DNA of 64,000 bases from an uncultured Rhodospirillaceae bacterium. GTDB taxonomy: Bacteria > Pseudomonadota > Alphaproteobacteria > Rhodospirillales > Magnetospirillaceae. Shown one piece after another: positions 1-8,082 of the stretch. Below the pieces are notes generated by a model that did not search any database, was not told where the DNA came from, and saw nothing but the letters and a program-made list of their open reading frames with translations. The stretch is taken from NCBI GenBank assembly GCA_903901915.1, contig CAIUSV010000087.1, forward strand, positions 1 to 64,000, given 5' to 3'. The translations under genes were made by a program, and so were the position numbers. How positions within the stretch are numbered: the stretch's first letter is position 1; every line of letters starts with the position of its first letter.

Positions 1-66
1 CAGCCTAGGCTTCTGGTTGTACGAAAAAGCTGCGCTTTTTCATGGCTCAAACGCCGCTCTGGCTCA

Positions 67-110
67 AGAGTTTCCCGATTTTCCGATTCAACTTAAATGC
101 GGGAAACTCT
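67..110 (-). terminator. Inverted repeat at the 3' end of paaK
   Basis: An 11-bp perfect inverted repeat (AGAGTTTCCCG at 67-77 and CGGGAAACTCT at 100-110) encloses a 22-nt AT-rich loop and begins at the paaK stop codon (109-111). It may act as a transcription terminator or 3' stabilising hairpin, but it has no clear T-run on the minus strand. A second small hairpin, GAAAAAGC-TGC-GCTTTTTC (22-40), lies just beyond it and is the better intrinsic-terminator candidate because of its run of T. Confidence 0.45.
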
Positions 111-1437
111 AAGCCTTCGGCCGCTTGTCCACCACCCGCTTGGCCTTGCCCAGCGAGCGTTCGATCGAGTTGGGGACCAATACGTTGACCTTGGTGCTGA
201 TGCCGATATAGCTCTTGATGTGGTGCTGAAGGTCGTGGGCGGCGGCGGCCAGGGCCGAATCGTCGAAAGGCTGGTCGGCGCGGACCTCGACATTGACCGT
301 CACCGAATCCAGATGACCCTCGCGGGTGACTTCCAACTGATAGTGCGGCGCCAGGCGGAAGTCCTTGAGGATCAGTTCCTCGATCTGGGTGGGGAAGACG
401 TTGACGCCACGGATGATCAGCATGTCGTCGGAGCGGCCGGTGATCTTGCCCATGCGCCGCATGCTGCGCGCCGTGCCCGGCAGCAGCATGGTCAGGTCGC
501 GGGTACGGTAGCGGATGATCGGCAGCGCCTCCTTGCTCAGGCTGGTGAACACCAACTCCCCCAGCGAGCCGTCGGGCAGCACTTCGCCGGTCTGGGGATC
601 GATGATCTCGGGGTAGAAGTGATCCTCCCACAGATGGAGACCGTCCTTGGTTTCCACGCATTCGCAGGCGACGCCGGGGCCGATGACCTCGGACAGGCCG
701 TAGATGTCCACCGCCTGGATGCCCATGCGGGTTTCGATCTCTTCGCGCATGGCCTCGGTCCAGGGTTCGGCGCCGAAGACGCCGATCTGAAGCGGACAGG
801 TCCGGGTGTCGATGCCCTGGCGATCCATCTCGTCGGCGATGGCCAGCATGTAGCTGGGCGTGACCATGATGATCTCGGGCTTGAAGTCCATGATCAGCTG
901 AATCTGCTTCTCGGTCTGGCCGCCCGACATGGGGATGACGGTGCAGCCCAGGGTCTCGGCGCCGTAATGGGCGCCCAGCCCGCCGGTGAACAGGCCATAG
1001 CCGTACGAGACGTGGCACTTGTCGGCGCGGCGGCCGCCGGCGGCGCGGATCGAGCGGGCCATCACCCCGGCCCACATGTCGATGTCGTTCTTGGTATAGC
1101 CGACCACGGTGGGCTTGCCGGTGGTGCCGGAACTGGCGTGGACCCGCACCACGTCGTCCATGGGCACCGCGAACATGCCGAACGGATAGGTGTCGCGCAG
1201 ATCCGACTTCACGGTGAAGGGGAACTTGGCGAGATCCTTCAACTCCTTGAAGTCGTCGGGATGGACCCCCTTGTCCTGGCACTTCTTGCGATAGTGCTCG
1301 ACGTTGGCGTAGGCATGGGCCAGCGACCACTTCATGCGGCTGGTCTGAAGTGCTGCGATCTCGTCGCGGCTGGCGTATTCGATGGGATCGAGCAGATCCC
1401 GGCTCGGCGCGATGCGCCGATGAGCGGACTTGGACAT
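109..1437 (-). CDS. paaK: Phenylacetate-CoA ligase
   Basis: This 442-residue cytoplasmic enzyme of the adenylate-forming family activates phenylacetate with ATP and CoA to phenylacetyl-CoA, the entry step of the aerobic hybrid phenylacetate pathway. The length is normal for PaaK. The ATP-binding motif SSGTTGKP lies near residue 98, GAEPW near residue 247 and the hinge/C-terminal motif GRSDDMLIIRG near residue 335. It is the last gene here of a minus-strand group paaI-thiolase-paaK. The 61-bp gap to the thiolase is short enough for one transcript. The ring-epoxidase genes paaABCDE are not in the window and may lie beyond the left edge. Confidence 0.95.
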   Translation of the reverse strand: MSKSAHRRIAPSRDLLDPIEYASRDEIAALQTSRMKWSLAHAYANVEHYRKKCQDKGVHPDDFKELKDLAKFPFTVKSDLRDTYPFGMFAVPMDDVVRVHASSGTTGKPTVVGYTKNDIDMWAGVMARSIRAAGGRRADKCHVSYGYGLFTGGLGAHYGAETLGCTVIPMSGGQTEKQIQLIMDFKPEIIMVTPSYMLAIADEMDRQGIDTRTCPLQIGVFGAEPWTEAMREEIETRMGIQAVDIYGLSEVIGPGVACECVETKDGLHLWEDHFYPEIIDPQTGEVLPDGSLGELVFTSLSKEALPIIRYRTRDLTMLLPGTARSMRRMGKITGRSDDMLIIRGVNVFPTQIEELILKDFRLAPHYQLEVTREGHLDSVTVNVEVRADQPFDDSALAAAAHDLQHHIKSYIGISTKVNVLVPNSIERSLGKAKRVVDKRPKA

Positions 1438-1498
1438 TTTACCCTCCCGAAGTGGCGAGGCCCTCTATTGGAGCCTTCGCCGGACACAAGACCCAGAT

Positions 1499-2701
1499 TT
1501 ACACTTTCTCGATCACCATGGCGATGCCCTGACCGACGCCGATGCACATGGAACACAGCGCGCGGCGGCCGCCGGTCTTGGCCAGTTGCAGCGCGGCGGT
1601 GCCGACCAGACGGGCGCCGGACATGCCCAGCGGGTGGCCGAGCGCGATGGCGCCGCCATTGGGGTTGACCCGCGCATCGTCGTCGGCCAGCCCAAGCTGG
1701 CGGGTGCAGGCCAGCGACTGGGCGGCAAAGGCTTCGTTCAACTCGATCACGTCGATGTCGGCCAGGGTGAGGCCGAGACGGGCCAGCAGCTTTTGCGTTG
1801 CCGGCACCGGGCCGATGCCCATGATGCGGGGTTCGACCCCGGCGGTGGCCATGCCGAGCACGCGGGCCAGCGGCTTAAGGCCAAGACGTCGGGCCATGTC
1901 GGGCGAGGCGAGCAGCAGCGCCGCGGCACCGTCATTGACGCCGCTGGCGTTGCCGGCGGTGATGGAGCCGCCGGCGCGGAACGGCGCCTTCAGCTTGGCC
2001 AGCGCCTCCAGGGTGGTGGCACGGGGGTGTTCGTCCTTATCGACGATGGTGACTTCGCCCTTGCGGCCGGGGATGCCGACCGGGGCGATCTCCTCGGCGA
2101 AGCGGCCGTTGGCCTGGGCCGCCGATGCCTTGGCTTGGCTGGCCAGGGCGAAGGCGTCCTGGTCCTGGCGCGAGATGTTGAACTGTTCGGCGACGTTCTC
2201 GGCGGTCTCGGGCATGGAATCGATGCCGTACTGCTTTTCCATCAGGGCGTTGACGAAGCGCCAGCCGATGGTGGTGTCATAGATGCGGGCGTCGCGGGAA
2301 AAGGCGCTGTCGGCCTTGGGCATGACGAAGGGGGCGCGGCTCATGCTTTCCACCCCGCCGGCGATCATCAAGCCGGTCTCGCCGGTGCGGATGGCACGGG
2401 CGGCATAGCCCACCGCGTCCATGCCCGATCCGCACAGCCGGTTCAAGGTGGTGGCGCCGGCGGTGATGGGCAGTCCGGCCAGCAGTAGCGCCATGCGGGC
2501 GACGTTGCGGTTATCCTCGCCGGCCTGGTTGGCGCAGCCCATGACCACCTCGTCCAGCAGGCTCCAATCCAGCCCGCCGTGGCGCGCCATCAGCGCCCGG
2601 ATCGGATGGGCGGCGAGGTCGTCGGTGCGCACCCCGGCGAGAACCCCGCCGTAGCGGCCGACGGGAGTGCGGACGGTGTCGCAGATCAGCGCTTCGGACA
2701 T
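1499..2701 (-). CDS. pcaF: 3-oxoadipyl-CoA / acetyl-CoA thiolase
   Basis: This 400-residue type II thiolase cleaves a beta-ketoacyl-CoA with CoA. Between paaI and paaK the expected substrate is 3-oxoadipyl-CoA (and 2,3-didehydroadipyl-CoA-derived intermediates), giving succinyl-CoA and acetyl-CoA, so it would be PaaJ/PcaF. The nucleophilic cysteine lies in [11 protein letters not shown] (about residue 90). The C-terminal [10 protein letters not shown] histidine motif and the CIGVGQG cysteine motif are intact. The start ATG overlaps the paaI stop by one base (TGATG), which indicates translational coupling. Substrate assignment rests on the neighbours; a general acetyl-CoA acetyltransferase cannot be excluded from sequence alone. 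Confidence 0.9.
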   Translation of the reverse strand: MSEALICDTVRTPVGRYGGVLAGVRTDDLAAHPIRALMARHGGLDWSLLDEVVMGCANQAGEDNRNVARMALLLAGLPITAGATTLNRLCGSGMDAVGYAARAIRTGETGLMIAGGVESMSRAPFVMPKADSAFSRDARIYDTTIGWRFVNALMEKQYGIDSMPETAENVAEQFNISRQDQDAFALASQAKASAAQANGRFAEEIAPVGIPGRKGEVTIVDKDEHPRATTLEALAKLKAPFRAGGSITAGNASGVNDGAAALLLASPDMARRLGLKPLARVLGMATAGVEPRIMGIGPVPATQKLLARLGLTLADIDVIELNEAFAAQSLACTRQLGLADDDARVNPNGGAIALGHPLGMSGARLVGTAALQLAKTGGRRALCSMCIGVGQGIAMVIEKV

Positions 2702-3144
2702 CAGGAGATTCCTTCGATGAAATGGCCTTCAAGAATGCGGCACTGGCCGCGGAACAGCGCCACCACCTCGCCGGTCTGGGTGGTGACGACGCAGTCATAG
2801 GCGCCGTTGCGGCCCTTGCGGTATATCTCGCGGCAATCGGCGGTCAAGCGGTCGCCCAGCCGGGCGGCGGCGGGATAGCTGATCGAACAGTTCGCGGCCA
2901 CCGCCATGCGGTTGTGGGAATTGCAGGCGTGGGCGAAGGCGTCGTCGGCCAGCGCGAAGGTGATACCGCCATGGCAGGTGCCGACGCCGTTCAGCATCGA
3001 CTCGGTGACCGTCATGGAAACGCGGGCGTGGCCGGGGCCGATCTCGTCGAGGGAGAAGCCCAACAAGCGCGAGGCGGTGGCGCGGGCGGCAATCACGTCG
3101 CCGACCTGCTCGGCCACGGTCTGTGCCTTCCGCGTATCGGTCAT
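2701..3144 (-). CDS. paaI: Phenylacetyl-CoA pathway hotdog thioesterase PaaI
   Basis: This 147-residue hotdog-fold thioesterase has the family signature [20 protein letters not shown] at about residues 52-71, including the HGG element and the acidic catalytic residue. In the phenylacetate pathway PaaI hydrolyses hydroxylated or stalled phenylacetyl-CoA derivatives to recover CoA. It is the first gene of the operon and is followed at once by the thiolase with a TGATG overlap. A near-perfect palindrome lies 30-53 bp upstream of its start codon, a likely repressor site for the cluster. Confidence 0.92.
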   Translation of the reverse strand: MTDTRKAQTVAEQVGDVIAARATASRLLGFSLDEIGPGHARVSMTVTESMLNGVGTCHGGITFALADDAFAHACNSHNRMAVAANCSISYPAAARLGDRLTADCREIYRKGRNGAYDCVVTTQTGEVVALFRGQCRILEGHFIEGIS

Positions 3145-3173
3145 CGCGTTACACCCCCGGAGGAATTCACCCT

Positions 3174-3197
3174 AATTAGGTATCGTAATACCGAATT
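3174..3197. promoter_or_regulatory. 24-bp palindrome in the paaI promoter (candidate operator)
   Basis: The two 10-bp arms AATTAGGTAT (3174-3183) and ATACCGAATT (3188-3197) are reverse complements at 9 of 10 positions around a 4-bp centre. A second, overlapping perfect palindrome, CCTAATTAGG, occupies 3171-3180. The site is 30-53 bp upstream of the paaI start and upstream of the divergent diguanylate cyclase. Phenylacetate operons are commonly controlled by phenylacetyl-CoA-responsive repressors of the TetR (PaaR) or PaaX type. Assignment to such a regulator is inference; no regulator gene for it is in the window. Confidence 0.6.
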
Positions 3198-3386
3198 GGA
3201 GTGGGGGACGTCAATCGTCGGATTATCCGGATGGTGATTGACTCATACTTTGGTCGGATACTTTTCCTTGCAACCATTCCAACCCGGCATTACGGTCACC
3301 CCTTATGGATTTGGACAGCGAGGCGTGGTCCAGTGCTGTTTATCAAGGGGTTAGTAAAGCGGGTTCTTACCGTCGTCTTCTCCGGG

Positions 3387-4529
3387 ATGACGATGGCCGA
3401 GATCCTTGACCTACTTCTGCCCAATCGGCAGTCGGCGTTCGTCCAGCGTCGCCGCGCCTTGCTGGTACTGTCGCGTGTCCGTCTGGTAGCGATCGCTTTC
3501 GCCATACTGACGCCGCTGTGGATCCCCATCGATCTGATGGTGTTCGAGAGGACGCTGGCCATGTATCTGGCGGCGTTGCGGGTGTTGGCCAGCATTTCGT
3601 TCACGCTGCTGGCTTTGTCCCATCGCGGTTCGGACAGCGCCGACGTGGCGCGCTGGAGTCTGATCTGGCTGTTGACGGTGCCGACGGTATTCTTCCTGAT
3701 CAGCAACCCGTTGCTGGCCCAGTTCGCCATTACCGACCCGGTGCAACAGGTGATCGCGGCCAGCTACGCCTTTCTGCCCTTCGTCATGGTCGCCGGATTG
3801 TCGGTGTTTCCCATCACGGCGCTGGAAGGGGCGGCCTTGAGCCTGCCGTTGCTGTTGGCCTACCTGATCACCGGGGTGCTGGGATATCAGATGCTGGCCT
3901 TCGCCTCCCATCTGGGGGCGCAGTGGCTGCTGATGCTGTTGGCGGTGGTGGCGACGCTGTCGGGCATGAGCCAATTGCACTTCATGAGCCAACTGGTGGA
4001 TCAGGCATCCCATGATGGCTTGACGCGGGCCTATAACCGCCGGGTTGGCGAAGAGATGCTGGCTCAGCATTTCGTCAATTCGGCTCGGTCGCAAGCCGCG
4101 CTGGCGGTGGCTTTCGTCGATCTCGACGATTTCAAGTCGATCAACGACAAGTACGGTCACGAGGAGGGCGACAACGCGCTTCGCGCCGCCTCGGCGTCGC
4201 TGCGGCGGGTGTTGCGCCGGGGCGATCTGCTGATCCGCTGGGGCGGCGAGGAGTTCCTGGCGGTGATGCCCAACACCGATCCGGCGGGGGCGGTGATCGC
4301 GGTGCATCGCCTGCGGCTGTCCGGCCTGGGCATCCGCCCCGACGGCAGACCGCTGACCGCCTCGGTCGGCATCGCCGAGCGGGTTTCCGACGATATCGAA
4401 AGCTGGCATGACCTGGTGGAAAAGGCCGATCATCGCATGTATGCCGCCAAGCAGAGCGGCAAGGACCGGGTGATCGGCTGCGGCGACGTGCTGGTTGCCG
4501 CCCCGCTTCAGGCTGTCGCCGCGGGCTGA
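3387..4529 (+). CDS. Membrane-bound diguanylate cyclase (GGDEF)
   Basis: The C-terminal GGDEF domain (about the last 165 residues of 380) makes c-di-GMP from two GTP. It has the active motif GGEEF and the inhibitory-site motif RRGD placed exactly five residues before it, so both catalysis and product inhibition should work. The N-terminal half carries five or six hydrophobic segments, forming a membrane sensor module of no family I can name. An upstream GTG at 3201 would add 62 residues; I prefer the ATG at 3387 because the added residues look non-coding, but the ATG at 3393 is also possible. It is divergent from the paa operon. Confidence 0.88.
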   Translation: MTMAEILDLLLPNRQSAFVQRRRALLVLSRVRLVAIAFAILTPLWIPIDLMVFERTLAMYLAALRVLASISFTLLALSHRGSDSADVARWSLIWLLTVPTVFFLISNPLLAQFAITDPVQQVIAASYAFLPFVMVAGLSVFPITALEGAALSLPLLLAYLITGVLGYQMLAFASHLGAQWLLMLLAVVATLSGMSQLHFMSQLVDQASHDGLTRAYNRRVGEEMLAQHFVNSARSQAALAVAFVDLDDFKSINDKYGHEEGDNALRAASASLRRVLRRGDLLIRWGGEEFLAVMPNTDPAGAVIAVHRLRLSGLGIRPDGRPLTASVGIAERVSDDIESWHDLVEKADHRMYAAKQSGKDRVIGCGDVLVAAPLQAVAAG

Positions 4530-4536
4530 GGCCGGC

Positions 4537-5004
4537 TCAGCCCAGCTGGAAAATCCCCTCGATCTCCACCGCCGCGTCCAGCGGCAGCGACGGTGCTCCG
4601 ACGGCGACCCGGGCGTGGCGGCCGGCTTCGCCCAGGACCTGGACCATCAGATCCGAGGCGCCGTTGATTACCTTGGGCTGGTCGGTGAAGCCGGGAGTCG
4701 AAGACACGAAGGCGGTCAGCCGCACCAGACGGCGCACCCGGTCGATGTCGCCGCCACCCGCCGCCCGCGCCTGGGCCAACAGGTTCAGCGCGCACAGCCG
4801 GGCGGCGCGGACGCCGTCCTCGATGCCCAGCGTGTCGCCCAGTTTTCCCGTCACCACCAGCTTGCCGTTTTCCAGCGGCAGCTGGCCGGACACGAACAGC
4901 AGATCGCCGGCCATAACGAAGGGGACGTAATTGGCGACGGCGGCGGCGGGGGTCGGCAACTCTATCCCCAGTTCCTTAAGGCGCGAGGCGATGGGTCCGC
5001 TCAT
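4537..5004 (-). CDS. RidA/YjgF-family protein
   Basis: This 155-residue protein matches the longer RidA (YjgF/YER057c/UK114) group. It shows the beta-sheet motif VMAGDLLFVSGQLP near residue 30 and a C-terminal segment ending in VEIEGIFQLG. Archetypal RidA deaminates reactive enamine/imine intermediates of PLP enzymes. The conserved arginine that marks true RidA deaminases (about position 105) is not obvious here: the equivalent segment reads HARVAVGAPSLPLDA, so an Rid subfamily with another function is possible. The start at 5004 fits family length; the frame stays open upstream but that part looks non-coding. It converges on the diguanylate cyclase with a 7-bp gap. Confidence 0.85.
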   Translation of the reverse strand: MSGPIASRLKELGIELPTPAAAVANYVPFVMAGDLLFVSGQLPLENGKLVVTGKLGDTLGIEDGVRAARLCALNLLAQARAAGGGDIDRVRRLVRLTAFVSSTPGFTDQPKVINGASDLMVQVLGEAGRHARVAVGAPSLPLDAAVEIEGIFQLG

Positions 5005-5134
5005 GGTCGATGTCTCCGAGTGTGAGGGGCGGCAGGGTAGCGCGGCCGGAACCGGGAATAAAGGGTTGAGGGGCGGGCAACCGTGATATACGACGCTCCC
5101 ACCACCCCTTGTCTTGTCCCGCCAGGATCGCCCG

Positions 5135-5407
5135 ATGGCCTCGTTTTCGTTCGTGGATGCGCTCGGCCTGATCGCCGGGGCTCTCACCACCGTTTCCTTC
5201 GTCCCTCAGGTGGTGAAGACCCTGCGGACCGGCCACACCCGCGACATCTCGCTGGTGATGTGGCTGCTGTTCTGCACCGGGGTGGCGTTGTGGACGATCT
5301 ACGGCGTACTGATCGCCGCATGGCCGATCGTCCTGACCAACGTTCCCACCCTCGGGCTGGCCGGTACCATTCTGGTGGTGAAGCTGAGCAACCGGGGCAA
5401 GGAGTAG
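5135..5407 (+). CDS. SemiSWEET-type transporter (PQ-loop, MtN3 fold)
   Basis: This 90-residue protein has three hydrophobic helices and a PQ motif in helix 1 (TTVSFVPQVVKTLRTGHTRDIS). That is the size and pattern of bacterial SemiSWEET proteins, which dimerise to move sugars across the inner membrane by facilitated diffusion. ATG 5135 is preceded at 7 nt by AGGA and gives the usual family length; the GTG/TTG-type starts upstream would add an unlikely polar extension. It ends 3 bp before the convergent pyrE stop. The substrate cannot be read from the sequence. Confidence 0.88.
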   Translation: MASFSFVDALGLIAGALTTVSFVPQVVKTLRTGHTRDISLVMWLLFCTGVALWTIYGVLIAAWPIVLTNVPTLGLAGTILVVKLSNRGKE

Positions 5408-5410
5408 GGG

Positions 5411-6103
5411 TTAGGCGCTGCGGCCGCCATGCAGGCTGGACCACTGCACCGGATCGTGGAGGAACGAGCGCACCTCCTCGACGGCGCGGCGGTCGAACTG
5501 GCCTTCCTCCTCGACCACCTCCAGCACGTCCCACCAGTTGCAGAGATAGCCCATGCTGACGCCGATCTCCTCCAGGCTTTTCAATGCCCCGGGAAAGACG
5601 CCGTAGAAGAACACCACGAAGGAATGATCGACCTTGGCCCCGGCGGCGCGCAGCGCGTTGACGAAGTTGACCTTGGAGGCGCCGTCCGACGCCAGATCCT
5701 CGACCAGCGCCACCCGGTCGCCTTCCCGGAAGTCACCCTCGATCTGGGCGTTGCGGCCGAATCCCTTGGGCTTCTTGCGGATGTAGAGCATGGGCAAGCT
5801 CATGATTTGCGAGATCCATGCGGCATAGGGAATGCCGGCGGTCTCGCCGCCGGCGATGGCATCGGTGGATTCGTGGCCGGCTTCGCGCAGGATGGCGGTG
5901 GCCATCAGGTTGCTGATGGTGGTCCGCGCGCGGGGGTACGAGATTACCTTGCGGCAATCGACATAGACCGGACTGGCCCATCCCGAGGTCAGGATATAGG
6001 GCTCTTCCGGGCGGAAATTGATGGCCTTGATCTCCAGCAGAATGCGCGCGGTGGTCAGCGCCGCCTGCTTCTGCTCGGGGGTACGGGAAACGGTTTGCGC
6101 CAT
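5411..6103 (-). CDS. pyrE: Orotate phosphoribosyltransferase
   Basis: This 230-residue enzyme joins orotate with PRPP to make orotidine 5'-phosphate in pyrimidine synthesis. The PRPP-binding motif appears as VALVEDLASDGASK (around residue 122), slightly different from the common VEDVITTG form but matching the long alphaproteobacterial PyrE group. The flexible-loop segment YIRKKPKGFGRNAQIEG is present. I chose ATG 6103 (MAQTVSR) rather than 6148 because the extra 15 residues are proline-rich and unlike the family. It is divergent from the crotonase gene at 6187. Confidence 0.92.
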   Translation of the reverse strand: MAQTVSRTPEQKQAALTTARILLEIKAINFRPEEPYILTSGWASPVYVDCRKVISYPRARTTISNLMATAILREAGHESTDAIAGGETAGIPYAAWISQIMSLPMLYIRKKPKGFGRNAQIEGDFREGDRVALVEDLASDGASKVNFVNALRAAGAKVDHSFVVFFYGVFPGALKSLEEIGVSMGYLCNWWDVLEVVEEEGQFDRRAVEEVRSFLHDPVQWSSLHGGRSA

Positions 6104-6186
6104 GGTCGGTCCCTCCTGCCTTGCCGGTACCGGCGGGTATAGGCACAATCGACTTTTCCTGCAAGACGACAGAACAAGGAATCGAA

Positions 6187-6966
6187 ATGTCCGACGTGAT
6201 CGAGGTCAGCCGCGACGGCTCCATCGCCACCGTGGCGCTCAACCGCCCCGACCGCATGAACGCGCTCAACCTTCCCATGTGGCGCGGCCTCGCCGAGGCG
6301 TTCACCGCCCTTTCGGCCGACAAGTCGGTGCATGTGGTGGTGGTGCGCGGGGCCGGTGACAAGGTGTTCGCCCCCGGCGCCGACATCGAGGAGTTCGACA
6401 CCCATCGCGCCAACCCGACCCAGGCCAAGGCCTATGATCTGGTGATGCGCCAGGCGCTGGACGCGGTGCGCGACTGTCCCCAACCGGTGGTGGCGGCGAT
6501 CTACGGCCCCTGCGTCGGCGGTGCCCTCGAACTGGCCTGCTGCTGCGATCTGCGGATTGCGGCCCGGTCGGGCCGCTTCGGCGTGCCCATCAACAAGATT
6601 TCGGTGGTGATGGCCTACCCTGAACTCTCGGCCATCCGTCGGGTGGCCGGCGCGTCGGCGGCGTTGGAGATTTTGCTGGAAGGCCGGGTATTCGATGCCG
6701 ACGAGGCCCTGGCCAAGGGGCTGATCAACCGGGTGGTGGATGACGAGGCCATGGAAGCGGAAATCGCCGCCACCGCCCGGCGCATCGCCGCCGGGGCGCC
6801 GCTGGCCAACCGCTGGCACAAGGCGTTCATCCGTCGCCTCGACGATCCCGCGCCGGTATCGCCCGCCGAACTCGACGAGTGTTACCGCTTCCTCGAGACC
6901 GCCGATTATGCCGAGGGCCTTGCCGCCTTCCGCGCCAAGCGCAAGCCGGTGTTCAAGGCGGAGTAG
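6187..6966 (+). CDS. Enoyl-CoA hydratase/isomerase family protein
   Basis: This 259-residue crotonase-fold enzyme has the oxyanion-hole segment GDKVFAPGADIEEF (about residue 60) and GPCVGGALELACCCDLRIA (about residue 100), whose glutamate matches the first crotonase acid/base. The second catalytic glutamate of classical hydratases is not evident: the segment reads NKISVVMAYPELSAIRRVAG. That makes an isomerase, or a hydratase with different chemistry, as likely as a standard 2-enoyl-CoA hydratase. The start ATG at 6187 follows AAGGAATCGAA. Although the phenylacetate operon is nearby, three unrelated genes lie between, so a PaaG or PaaF role is not supported. Confidence 0.88.
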   Translation: MSDVIEVSRDGSIATVALNRPDRMNALNLPMWRGLAEAFTALSADKSVHVVVVRGAGDKVFAPGADIEEFDTHRANPTQAKAYDLVMRQALDAVRDCPQPVVAAIYGPCVGGALELACCCDLRIAARSGRFGVPINKISVVMAYPELSAIRRVAGASAALEILLEGRVFDADEALAKGLINRVVDDEAMEAEIAATARRIAAGAPLANRWHKAFIRRLDDPAPVSPAELDECYRFLETADYAEGLAAFRAKRKPVFKAE

Positions 6967-6970
6967 GCGA

Positions 6971-8008
6971 TTACGGCCCGGCGACGCCCTCGGCGACCTT
7001 GACCAGGGTCCTGAGGTCGGTGCGCGACCCGACGTTGCGCTGGCGCAACCGGGTGGCGATCTTGGCGACGAGGTGGGGCTGGCCGGGGGTTCCGTATAGC
7101 TTGGCGAAGCCCTGCCGCCCCAGCGTCCGGAAGGCGACGGCGAGGAATGCCGCCGCCTGGACGGTGGACAGCGACAGGCCGGCGAACAACTCGCCACGCA
7201 CCGCGTCGTTGACGCCGGCCATGGCGGCCACCAATTCGCGCGCCTCGTGGCCGTTGGGTTGTCCCAGCACCGCGGTGACGCTTCGGTCGGCGAGGGCCTC
7301 CCACCAGAAATCCTCCTGCGGCGTGCGCCGTACCGAGGAACCCGCTCCGGTGGGCGGAGTCCGGCGGGCCGCCGCCGGCCCCGGCCCCGGCCGTGGGCCG
7401 GGCGGAGGCGTTGGCGCCGGTGGCGGGCCGGCGGCGGCGGTGATGGCATCGAGCAATTCGGCCTCGCGGATGTCGAGAAGGCGCGGCCCCATCTCGATCA
7501 CTTTGGAGACCGGCAACGGGGCATAGTGCGGCACCAGCGGGACCTGCCAGTCATGGATCAGGTATTCGTTCATCGCCTGATAAAGGTGTCCCGCCCGGGT
7601 GCCGGGATCGTCGGGGTTGCCGCCCAGTACGGCCTTGAAATGGCGCTTGGCATGGGTGCGCACGATCATGGCGACGATGTCGTGAACCGAGCGCCCGCAG
7701 CGCAGGCGGACGAAATCGTCGCCGACCGGTCGCCCCCGGGAATCGACCAGCAGCGCCTTGAAGGCGTCGCGGTGGCGGCGGAAGATACGGATGCAGCCGT
7801 CCAGCAGTTGGGAACTGGTCATGACGGCGTCGTAGAAGTCGCCGCCGGCCAGTTCGCCGAAGGCGGGGACCAGGCTGCGAAAGATGTCGGCCACCGGTCC
7901 CCTCAGGGTGTCATTGATGACGCGGACGGCGACGTTGTGGTCGGGAGCCGTCGCGACCCGGCCGGCGGTCCACCCCTGCGCGATGACGTCGTCCCTGGGC
8001 ATGGTCAC
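6971..8008 (-). CDS. Hypothetical protein with a proline-rich linker
   Basis: I recognise no family in this 345-residue protein. Residues about 1-195 look mainly helical. A low-complexity segment rich in P, A and G follows (about 195-225), then a second helical domain (about 230-345). There is no signal peptide or membrane segment, so it is probably cytoplasmic with two domains on a flexible linker. Many histidines and arginines in the first domain (for example IFRRHRDAF, THAKRHFKAVL) could suggest a nucleic-acid or ligand-binding role, but that is speculation. It converges on the crotonase gene with a 4-bp gap. Confidence 0.75.
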   Translation of the reverse strand: MTMPRDDVIAQGWTAGRVATAPDHNVAVRVINDTLRGPVADIFRSLVPAFGELAGGDFYDAVMTSSQLLDGCIRIFRRHRDAFKALLVDSRGRPVGDDFVRLRCGRSVHDIVAMIVRTHAKRHFKAVLGGNPDDPGTRAGHLYQAMNEYLIHDWQVPLVPHYAPLPVSKVIEMGPRLLDIREAELLDAITAAAGPPPAPTPPPGPRPGPGPAAARRTPPTGAGSSVRRTPQEDFWWEALADRSVTAVLGQPNGHEARELVAAMAGVNDAVRGELFAGLSLSTVQAAAFLAVAFRTLGRQGFAKLYGTPGQPHLVAKIATRLRQRNVGSRTDLRTLVKVAEGVAGP

Positions 8009-8082
8009 TCGTCTCAGAATCGGCCCAGGCTAATCGGGTGCGCCGGATTCGGGCAAACGACAAGATTTGACAGCTTGTGGTT

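Noticed and set aside
97-1668. Plus-strand ORF of 523 residues over paaK
   Set aside because: Antisense shadow of paaK and the end of the thiolase; the minus-strand gene has all family motifs.
7370-7440. GC-rich tandem-like sequence that could be a repeat array
   Set aside because: It is the coding DNA of a proline/alanine-rich linker in the gene at 6971-8008 and is not a regular array. A similar case is the linker DNA near 8470-8540.
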